In this document: piece by piece, positions 56,062 to 64,000 of the stretch
Numbering within the stretch: the first letter of the stretch is position 1
Layout: each line of letters opens with the position of its first letter
DNA from: Neoceratodus forsteri
Taxonomy: Eukaryota > Chordata > Ceratodontiformes > Ceratodontidae
Assembly (NCBI GenBank): GCA_016271365.2
Contig: CM057451.1
Span: 367,185,501-367,249,500 of the forward strand
DNA: 64,000 bases
Direction: 5' to 3'
The notes under the pieces: model-generated
The model's database searches: none
The model's input: only the letters and a program-made list of their open reading frames with translations
What the model was told of the DNA's origin: nothing
Translations under genes and position numbers: made by a program

Positions 56062-56494
56062 AGGGAAACTCCTATCGAGTCCCTCAGTGAAGCAGCGGCT
56101 GCAGAAACACCCGGTTAGGGCTTTCAACATAAAAGACATTTTTTTTACTACCTGATGACCCGGAATTTTGATGAAAAGATTTGCTCACTCCATAATGGCG
56201 ACAGACCCCAAAGGCGGACGTCGACTTTCTAGTGATCTTGCCGCTGGACAGGCATCGAGGGCTACCAACAAATGGCAGATGTTGGTAGCCCTCATTAGTA
56301 TAACCTTCGTGGCAGAAGTCACCCGAGGTGCGCGAGATGTCTGCCTGGGGGTTTGTCGCCATTATGGAGCGAGCGAATCTTTTTCATCAAAATTTTGGGG
56401 CATCAGGTAGTAAAAAAAATGTCTTGCATTGAAAGCCTTAATTGGGCGTTTCTGCAGCCACTGCTGCACTGAGGGACTCGAAAGGAGTTTCCCT
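56062..56494. mobile_element. Palindromic MITE, T2/Kolobok type
   Basis: 433 bases between TTAA target copies (56058-56061, 56495-56498). The termini are AGGGAAACTCC and its complement. The two halves (56062-56275 and about 56282-56494) are imperfect inverted repeats over nearly their whole length, sharing TCGAGTCCCTCAGTG, GACATTTTTTTTACTACCTG, AATTTTGATGAAAA and CTCCATAATGGCGACA. TTAAAGGRR ends define the T2 MITEs of Xenopus, placed in Kolobok. No coding sequence. Confidence 0.85.
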
Positions 56495-56498
56495 TTAA

Positions 56499-56945
56499 GG
56501 TTTAATAATTCCTCACTAAATGGGAACTACCCTAACTTTGCCATGTCAGTTTTTGTTCCCAAGCTCTGGAACTCCCTTCCAATGACCTTAAGGGCACTCT
56601 CAGTCTCACCAGGTTTTTAAAAGCGACCGTCGTAATTTCCTCATCGGCTCTGATAAATAAATGCTCAAATAAATTTGACCCTGCATACTCCTACCTAACT
56701 TAGTTTCATCTCTTCCCCCACAAGTCTTTTTTCACTTACTGTAATTGGTCTCTGATCTGCTCATATTGTACAGTTGTTTTAGGGTACCTCTGTATTATGT
56801 CAGACCATTGTTGTATTTTGTATTATTTTATTACCTGCTATTTGCCACTCATGTTGTCTGCAACTCTCCCGGGGTCATGCCTGAAAATAGGCAATGCTCT
56901 ATCTAGTGCACCTACCCCATAAACAAAAACTAAACAAATAAATAC
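56499..56945 (+). mobile_element. LINE 3' end
   Basis: The frame to 56620 ends FVPKLWNSLPMTLRALSV, typical of the last block of L2/CR1-group RT ORFs. The tail CCCGGGGTCATGCCTGAAAA then TAGGCAATGC and an AAATA-rich end (56930-56948) is the shared tail type. 5' truncated. 56950-57224 has no recognisable feature. Confidence 0.65.
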
Positions 56946-57224
56946 ATAAAATAGTGATCACAACTCTAACTTTACCCCATGCTCTCTCTTGAGGCTCAAT
57001 GATACCCTTATTAACTCGGTGTCATGCTCTCCCGAGGGTAAACAACAGACCAGTTGCTAACAGCACAAACCTAAATCTGCAAGTTTTACTGAGGGTTAAA
57101 GACAATCTGCTAACGGGGAGCAAAACATTAACTTTGTCAGGGTCTCCCTTCAGTTAACATTTCAGTAACTGGGAGCAGAAACCTAACTTCTCGCTATTAA
57201 AACTACAGTACCACATTTGCCTTG

Positions 57225-57600
57225 GATAAATTTCATAGATTTCATAGAATGAATACAAGTTCAGTAGGCTAAAAGCCCTTTTAAGAACTCGCCACCAAAT
57301 TAGGGTGGTGTATATATTTATTGTTCCCCATGTAATAATCTAAACGCATTTTAAAGGTGTCCATTGTTGGACTGGTAACTACATATTTGGGTAAACTATT
57401 TCATGTTCCAGTAATCCTCTGAGTGAAGTATTTGCTTCTCTCAGTGGTTTTTATAAATCCCTCAGTAAGTCTAAGACCATTATTTCTTGTGTTAGCTATG
57501 TTTATATGTTAAGCACAGATCTCCTTGGACTTGTCTGTACCCTGTACTGAAAATCTGCAGGTTTTTTAATCTTGTACTATAGTCCTGAGTCTCATAGTGT
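57225..57600 (-). mobile_element. Old LINE 3' fragment
   Basis: Minus-strand translation gives WNSLPNYVVTSPTMDTFKMR then LDYYMGNNKYIHHPN, an RT C-terminal block of the CR1/L2 group. Short and degraded. Confidence 0.5.
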
Positions 57601-57604
57601 TTTA

Positions 57605-59353
57605 TTCTTTTAGTATATTTTCTTTGATGATAAAATCAAAAAACTAATCAGAGTAAAGAACCATCTTTGGAAAAAAGCAAATAAAACATTGAGCAAGGAG
57701 GAGTGGGAAGCGTTCAAAAGAATGAGAAATAGAGTTGTTCAGGAAATAAGAAAATCAGAGAGTTACTATTTCAAACAAAAAATAAATGAAAACTTGGACC
57801 CTAAACGAGTACTGGAGCATGAGCAAGTCTTTAACAAATCCTGGTAAAAACTCTACAGCTATTAAGATTATAGAAAATGGAGACATACAAGAAGAAGCAA
57901 GATCAGCAGACTTGCTAAATGAGTATCAATTGCCTGATTTAAATTACCCAAAAGAGAAAAATGAACAAAATCTAAATTGTCTGATTAAAGATGTAAATAA
58001 TAAATAAAAAAATGAAGGAAATACAGCAAGTGAGGAAAATACACCGAAATTCAGATTTAGATTAATTAAAAAGAATGACGTGCTTAAGCAAATAAACAAA
58101 CTAAAATTAAATAAAGGAAGTGGACTTGAGGGTACTGAAACAAGGTTCATAAATGATTCAGCTACTGAAATCGCACCTATTTTGATGGTTATCGTCAACT
58201 GGCGTATAATGGAGGGTAGATTTCCACAATATTGGAAGGATGCCAAAGTTGTTTTTATTTTTTAAATCCACATTTTATGCCCCGGTATTTCTAAGAGCTG
58301 GCAGGTGGCTGGCTCTGCCACTCCCCGCGGGCTCTTCTCTGGCTTCTAGTTGGCGACCCGTCACCAGCACCACCACAGAGCCTGCCAGCTCCATTTTCTC
58401 CCTCCCTAGCAGTGGCTCATGCGCATGTGGAGGCATGCACATGCAGCAATCCGCAGCGCCCTCCCTATTCTAGCCGCTTCTGCCTGCACTGACCTCGGGC
58501 CTCCACCGGGAGTAGCGTGCAGCAAGAGCGACTGATCCTCCTCAATCAGGAGATAACGTAAGTGGCTGCTCGATCTAACCCCGCATCACCCCCTAGCCGC
58601 CCGACGCACTGCCAGCTCGCTTTATAACCCAGATCGACAGCGCAGCGCGAGGTGTGGCATCCAGTGCCTCAACCCTCAGCAACACCAGGCCAGCTCAGTT
58701 GTTTTGATTTTTAAAGGAGGTGAACTGACAAATGTATCTAAATATAGACTGACTGCACTACTACCTGTAGTTTCGAAAACGGCAGAAAGAATAATTCACA
58801 GACAGTTATACGATTACTTAGAAAAATACAATAGACTATCAAACTTTCAATCAGGCTTTAGGAAGGGAATGTCCATGAACACTGCACTTACCGATTTGTT
58901 TTGATTTAATAGCTACCCTACTTGAAAAGAAAGGAACATGGGCACAGTGTTTGTGAACTTATTCAAAGCGTTTGACCTTGTGGACCTAAGATCCTATTAG
59001 AGTGACTGGGTAGAATAGGCTTGACTGAGGAGACATGTAAATGGTTCACCTCTTACCTCATAGGTAGTACCCAGATGGTCACCGTGAGTGGGAAACTATC
59101 AAGTACTTCCCCAGCAGAACATGGGTATACCACAAGGACCTATATTAGGTCCGTTGCTATTTCTTATATACTTAAATGAACTACCAAATCATATAAACCA
59201 CTCAAGTATAAGACTATATGCTTTTATGGTTCTAGTGGCAGAGGGGAGTATCCACAAAGAGGTAGAGGACAAACTATAACAGGATTTTTTAGCTATGCAG
59301 GATTGGTTCCTCTCTTCTAAACTACTATTAAACACAAAAAAACCCCCACAAAA
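57605..59353 (+). pseudogene. Non-LTR reverse transcriptase (LINE), split by a retroposon
   Basis: Plus strand: HLWKKANKTLSKEEWEAFKR and RMRNRVVQEIRKSESYYFKQ, then LKQINKLKLNKGSGLEGT and FPQYWKDAKVV. The copy is interrupted at 58267-58697 and resumes with ELTNVSKYRLTALLPVVSKT, IHRQLYDYLEKYNRLSNFQSG and NMGIPQGPILGPLLFLIYLN (59088-59279). The FADD box is degraded. It ends where DIRS-B2 starts (59354). Subclade within the CR1/L2/jockey group uncertain. Confidence 0.8.
58267..58697 (-). mobile_element. GC-rich non-autonomous retroposon, copy 3
   Basis: Flanked by GTTGTTTTTATTTTTTAAA and GTTGTTTTGATTTTTAAA (58248-58266, 58698-58715). The interrupted LINE frame continues exactly across, proving insertion. 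The minus-strand head AGCTGGCCTGGTGTTGCTGA then GGGTTGAGGCACTGG matches copies 1 and 2. Interior carries AAAATGGAGCTGGCAGGCTC. Almost no A-tail remains. Confidence 0.82.
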
Positions 59354-60472
59354 GAACAGTTCCATAAGAACTTACTGTAACAGTAGATCTTCGAGGTGAT
59401 CTCAGTCATCAGGTCACACCGTAGGAACTTCACAGTCGGTGGAGCAGGATCCACCTGGAAGATTTTCCAGCAGTACTACTGGGGACGCTCGTGCCATCTG
59501 CTGATGTCACCAACCCTATAAAGGCGTGAGCGGCCCAGCTCCCTCCTCAGTTCTTTCCCCCGGCGACTAAGGGAGCAAACCTGGGCCATGGGGAATGGGG
59601 GTGGGGGGGAAGAGCGAGAGAGGTACCCAGGCCAAAATTAAAGGCTGGATACACCAGTTAGCCAGTTCTGAGACAAGAGCCCCATAAGAGGGGGATGGTG
59701 GGAGGGAAGGCAGACCTGATGACTGAGATCTCCTCGAAGATCTACTGTTACGGTTAAGTTCTTACAGAACTGTTCTATCTTCTTCAGGGGTATCTCAACC
59801 ATCAGGTCACACTGTAGAAATGAGTCAAAAGCACTTACAGGTGCAGCAAGATAGTCTGGGAGAAAGGCCAGCCAAAGCCTAGGACAGGAGGCCCTGCAAG
59901 ACGGCCTGGCCGAAGCCAGCTTGGACTCAAGAAGCAATGTTCAGACTGTAGTGCTTGATGAAAGTATGGACGGTGCTCCAGGTGGCAGCAGCACAAATGT
60001 CAGTGGCTGAGACCCCTTTGAAACAGGCCACAGAGGTAGCCATGCCCCTTGTGAAATGGGCTTTCACCATTCCTGGCAATTCTTTGCCATGCTTGTTGTA
60101 GCAGAACACAATACAGTCGGTCAACCATTTGGACAAACATTATTTGGAAACCTTAGCACCCTCTCATCCTGGGGCAAAAGAAACAAAAAACTGCTTTGTT
60201 TTTCTGCAGTCCTTAGTTCGGAGCAGATAGTATTTCAAAATTCTGTGAACATCTAAAGTATGGAGCAGCGCTTCCCTTGGACTGGCACACTCTGGAAAAT
60301 AAACTGGTAGATGGATAGATTACTTCAGGGTAAATGCAGACACCACCTTAGGGAGAAACTTAGGATTCGTGTGCAAAGACACCCTGTCTTTGTGAAAAAT
60401 CAGATAAGGCTCTTCACACCAAAGAGCCTAAAGCTCAGAAATCCTTTGAGCAGAAGCAACAGCAACTAAAAA
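59354..60472 (-). mobile_element. DIRS-B-like element (DIRS-B2), interrupted by DIRS-A2
   Basis: The left terminus starts GAACAGTTCC. The internal complementary region is at 59715-59817, with its first half mirroring 59354-59424 and its junction at 59775/59776. A TATAAAG box lies at 59516-59522 and a CAGTTCTTTCC initiator-like sequence follows, as in DIRS-B. The recombinase starts at 59927. The rest of the element must lie beyond DIRS-A2, outside the window. Confidence 0.85.
59927..60472 (-). pseudogene. DIRS-B2 tyrosine recombinase, C-terminal part
   Basis: The frame 59927-60136 reads MSKWLTDCIVFCYNKHGKEL, HFTRGMATSVACFKGVS (HxxR box) and AATWSTVHTFIKHYSLNIAS with the tyrosine. It is close to DIRS-B at 1480. 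Upstream, FLPKV-like pieces continue to 60472, where DIRS-A2 cuts the gene. Confidence 0.82.
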
Positions 60473-60800
60473 TACAGGTTACTCACCTGTAACAGGAGTT
60501 CTAGGAATGGTATATGTTGTTCATCCACACTCATTGGCAGGTATCCTTGCCGCTTTAAATCTTGCCGGAAGGTCTTCAAGCTTGCTCCTCCCACCCACCC
60601 GGGTGGTATAACTCTCGGCTCCGCCCCATGACGCCAGATCTGGCCCGCTGGAAGCTCAGGTTGTGCGTCGAAGCCGGGGAGGTCGGGTGGGTCGTGTGGA
60701 TGAACAACATATACCATTCCTAGAACTCCTGTTACAGGTGAGTAACCTGTATTTCTAGGGACATGGATATGTTGTTCATCCACACTCATTGGCAGACTCC
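60473..60800. repeat. DIRS-A2 left terminus and intact internal complementary region
   Basis: 60473-60530 is mirrored at 60694-60751 (CCTAGAACTCCTGTTACAGG); 60752-60800 is the mirror of the DIRS-A right end. This uninterrupted copy defines where DIRS-B landed in the first copy. Confidence 0.9.
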
Positions 60801-60859
60801 TAGCAGTTCTCCGGAGGAGGGAGGCAAGACGCACACCCCCAATACTTACTTGGGAAAGA

Positions 60860-61990
60860 GAGACTGGAGAACCGAGGCCCCAAAACCAGCATCCCGGCGT
60901 GACTCAAGGTCGATGTGGTAATGGGTAATGAAGGTGTTTGCTGACTTCCAGGTAGCAGCCCTGCAGATTTCCTGGATAGGGACGCCCCTGGAAGCAGCCA
61001 CTGCAGCAGTATGGCGGTAGAATGAGCTCTTATCCCTCTGGGAGGCTCCATGCCCGCCAACTTATAGCAGAGATCTATGCAGGAGGTTACCCACCTGCTT
61101 ATCGTCCGCTTGGCTGCAGGTCTGCCAGATGCGCTTCAGCGTAGGTGACAAACAGCTGGCTAACCTCTCCCGATTTCAGCCGCAGCGCCTTATAATAAGC
61201 GAGCGCCTTCTAGGGTCCAGAGTATGGAGCTCATATTCGGCCTCCCAGGTGTGATTGGGGTAGAACACCGCAGAGTCAACACCTGGTTAAGGTGAAACTC
61301 CGACACCACCTTCGGAAGGAATTTCGGTGGGGCGCAGGACAACCTTGTCCCTGTGGAAGACCAGGTAAGGAGACTCGATGGAAAGCGCCTGGAGCTCTCC
61401 CATCCTTCTGGCTGACGTGATAGCCACCAAGAAGGCGGTCTTCCACTACAGGTGAGAGAGAGCACACCTGTGCATAGGTTCGAATGGCTTGCCCATGAGC
61501 TTTGCCAGTACCAGCAGTAGATCCCACGGAGGTGGGGGTTCCCGCACTGGAGGGGAAATGTGATCAAGGCCTTTGAAAAAGCGCCAGACCACCTTCTCCT
61601 GCGCCACCGACTGCTTCCCTGCCCCGCCTGCAAGGCAGAGATGGCTGCCAGGTGCACCCTTAGGTCGCCGACCTAAGCCCTTGACTAGAAAGGGACCATA
61701 AATAGTCCAAGATGCTTGCCAAGGAACAGGAGGAAGGGTCCAAGCCCTTGTTCTGACACCAAATGGAAAACCTTTCCATTTGAAGGCATAGCATTTTCTG
61801 GTCGACTCTTACGGGACGCCTCACTACATTGAGGACCTCGCCGGAAAGACCCAAGGCCTGGAACCTAGCCGCCAGGAACCAGCCGTCAGGTGCAGGGATT
61901 GAAGGTCCGGATGGAACACCTTCCTGATTGACTGAGAGCAGGTCCGGCGAGCTGGAAGCTGCCGCGGAGTCCTGGAGCTGAGACTGAGGA
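60860..61990 (-). pseudogene. DIRS-A2 tyrosine recombinase
   Basis: Pieces: N-terminus at 61660-61854 (LQMERFSIWCQNKGLDPSS), middle at 61190-61657 (PKFLPKVVSEFHLNQVLTL), HxxR region at 60995-61060 (GIRAHST followed by a frameshift). The catalytic tyrosine region is not in a readable frame. Confidence 0.8.
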
Positions 61991-62079
61991 GATCTGGTAC
62001 CAGAACTGGCGAGGCCAGTCTGGGGCTATCAGAATCACCTGCGCCTTGTCTCCTCGCCTTGAGAAGCACCTTGTGGATC

Positions 62080-63700
62080 AAGGGAAATGGGGAAAGGCGT
62101 AGAGGCCCGGGGTCCATTGCCTCAGAAGGCATCCCCTGCAGCGAGCCCTGCTGAGGGGGCGGCATGGAACAGACTCAGCTTCTGCTCTCCTGGAGGCAAA
62201 CAGGTCCACCTGAGGTGTGCCCCAAAGGGAGAACAGATGCTGTACTACTCCGGCAGGAGAGACCACGTGGGATGCAGCCCCTATCCGCTCAGGGCATCAG
62301 CCAGGGTGTTGGAGGCCCTGCCACGTGAATGGCTAGGAGATCCGCCTCCAGGCTGCGCACGAGTGACCAAATGCGGAGAGCTCTGCATAGAAGCATGGAG
62401 CTGGTCCCGCCTCTGGCGGTTTAGATAGTACATAGTCGTGGGTATTGTCCGCCTGACTCGGACCACTTGACCCCGGAGGAACGGAGCAAAGGCGGTGAGA
62501 GCTAGGCGGACCGCCTGAGCTCCAGCAGGTTGATGTGGCATCGGACTCCCAGGGGACCAGAGGCCATGAGCCTGTGTTCCCCAGATGGGCACCCCAACCC
62601 ATCAGAGAGGCATCGGTCGACAGAGAGACCGTCGGCTCGGGCGGACGAACGGGATGCCCTCCTGCAAATGATCTGGAACGGTCCACCACTGGAGAGCGTT
62701 CCACATCCCCTGTGTCACCGACACAAGCTGGTCCAAGGGATCGCAGCATTGTGACCACTGGCTGGCCAGTCCCCACTGAAGGGGACGCATGTTCCAGCGG
62801 GCCCAACGGACCACGCTGGTGCAGGCCGCCATGAGACCCAGGAGGCGCAGGAAGTCCCGGCAGGGCGCACTGCCCAACCAGAAATGATCGGGCAAAGGAG
62901 GAAAGAACCTCGGCCCTGTCCGCCGCGAGCCGCGCCTGGCTCAAGAGAGCCGAGCTGCGCCCGATGAATAGAATCACCTGCTTCGCTCGAGTTCCGACTT
63001 AGCCTCGCTTGATAAGGAGGCCCAGTTGAGAGCAGACCTGGAGGGCCAGATCTCTGGACCACTCGCCTCCTTCCTGGAGGAGCTGCTATCAGCCAGTCGT
63101 CCAGGTAAGGGTACACCCGACCCTCGGCGCCAAGAGGAATGCTGTCACCACAGCCATGCATTTGGTGAAGACCCTGGGAGCTGGAGACAAGCCAAGGGCA
63201 TGGCTTGGAACTCAAGAGGGATCCTTCCGCTCGAAGCGAAGGAATCTCTGGTGAGACGGACGGATAGGGACGTGAAAAACGGCCCTGCAAGTCCAGAGAG
63301 CAGAACCACACGCTGCTCCAAGGATGGTATTATCTGAGCCAGAGTGACCATCCTGAAGGTTCGAGACCTTAGGAACTTGTTTAGGTCGTAGGTTTTGAAT
63401 GGGGCGCCAGCCCCCGTCTGCTTCGGAACCAGGAAGTACCTGGACACAAACCCTGGGTCTGAAGGAGGTCCACCACCTCTCTACCACCTCCTTCTGGAGG
63501 AGGAGAGGCTGTCGGCTCGACGAGCCGCCAGTGAGGCGTGGGATCCCAAGCTCCGAGAGGCGACGGCTCTGAAGGGTGGTGCTTGTCGATTCCAGAGGCA
63601 GGCCTCTTCCCACCACCTCCAAGACCCACCTGTCCGTGGTAACAGCGACCAGGCGGAACGGAAGTGCCGGAGCCGCCTTCACGGGGACCCAGGGGTGGGT
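62080..63700 (-). pseudogene. DIRS-A2 reverse transcriptase and RNase H
   Basis: RT: SRYFLVPKQTGAG, FLRSRTFRMVTLAQIIPSL (63145-63447); YPYLDDWLIAA with both aspartates (within 62715-63311). RNase H: LSTDASLMGWGAHL (62333-62977) and NTLADALSG (62281-62592). The domains are scattered over at least five frames. Confidence 0.85.
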
Positions 63701-64000
63701 GACGGGGATGGGGCGACACCCCTCAGCCCGTCACTGGCAGGCTTGGAGGAGGGACCGCCGAGGGACCTCCTGGGCCCTTCTCCTTGCCTCCTGTTAGAGG
63801 AAGCCGCGGCTTGGGTTTGGGATGCCAAGGCCGAGCCTGCTGGCCCTGACGTTGCTGGGCCGGAGGCCGCGGGCACAGAAGGACGAAAGGGCTTAGGCTG
63901 TGGTTTGCTGCCTTTGTCCTTCTGAGCGGAAGAGACCGAGTCCAAGGTGGCATTGGACTTCTCGATCCTCTGCAGGTGACCTTCCACCCCAGGGCCGAAG
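63679..64000 (-). pseudogene. DIRS-A2 gag, C-terminal part
   Basis: The frame reads MEGHLQRIEKSNATLDSVSS and AQKDKGSKPQPKPFRPS, followed by Ala/Gly/Ser-rich sequence. It matches 10288-10430 of the first copy (DRKSSVTLTSIMSAQKDKG). It is cut by the window end. Confidence 0.78.

Larger units (their letters stand above)
60473..64000 (-). mobile_element. Second DIRS-A copy (DIRS-A2), partial, truncated by the window end
   Basis: Same termini, complementary region and gene order as 744-12776. It starts TACAGGTTACTCACCTG at 60473 and runs to the window end in gag. Compared with the first copy it has many more single-base deletions, so its frames are shorter. Confidence 0.9.

Overview
The window looks like an intron-scale stretch of a large, transposon-packed vertebrate genome, and an amphibian is the best fit. 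Support for this: one spliced host exon of the KIAA0319 family (minus strand, 18229-18330), abundant DIRS-type tyrosine-recombinase retrotransposons, CR1, L2 and L1 LINEs, tRNA-derived and MIR-like SINEs, and a palindromic element with the TTAA/AGGG ends known from the T2 (Kolobok) MITEs of Xenopus. A caecilian-type genome would fit, but the sequence alone does not prove the species. Almost every open frame is transposon-derived and broken. No bacterial features, CRISPR arrays, rRNA genes or functional tRNA genes were seen.

Layout. 1-13362: a CR1 LINE split by a 12-kb DIRS element (DIRS-A, 744-12776), itself split by a second DIRS (DIRS-B, 996-7149). 13363-17480: an L2-like LINE lying among remnants that include a DIRS-type gag zinc finger. 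17480-19080: host intron with the single exon. 19081-39452: one DIRS-D insertion stretched to about 20 kb by later arrivals: two minus-strand LINEs (20252-21660 and a CR1 at 21853-24725), LINE tails, a GC-rich retroposon (25009-25597) and a complete Ty3/Gypsy element with 1.6-kb LTRs and a 4-bp target duplication (29088-38856). 39453-47890: intron sequence carrying a solo LTR of a related Gypsy subfamily (41154-43062), retroposons, hairpins and three tRNA-derived SINEs. 47893-51464: a CR1, a MIR-like SINE, a stray DIRS recombinase fragment and an L1 ORF1 relic. 51465-56057: DIRS-C, the best-preserved DIRS, with a 509-codon RT/RNase H frame. 56062-56494: the palindromic MITE. 56499-59353: LINE pieces and a third GC-rich retroposon. 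59354-64000: a DIRS-B relative invaded by a second DIRS-A copy that runs off the window.

How the parts fit. Each DIRS copy on the minus strand has the order gag, RT/RNase H, tyrosine recombinase, then an internal complementary region beside the left terminus. That region's first half is complementary to the left end and, where the right end is present, its second half is complementary to the right end. Insertions are dated by nesting: DIRS-D is among the oldest, DIRS-A and DIRS-B overlap in time (each sits inside the other at one end of the window), and DIRS-C and the Gypsy element look younger. Small indels are frequent even between the two LTRs of the Gypsy element, so some frameshifts could be assembly errors rather than decay.
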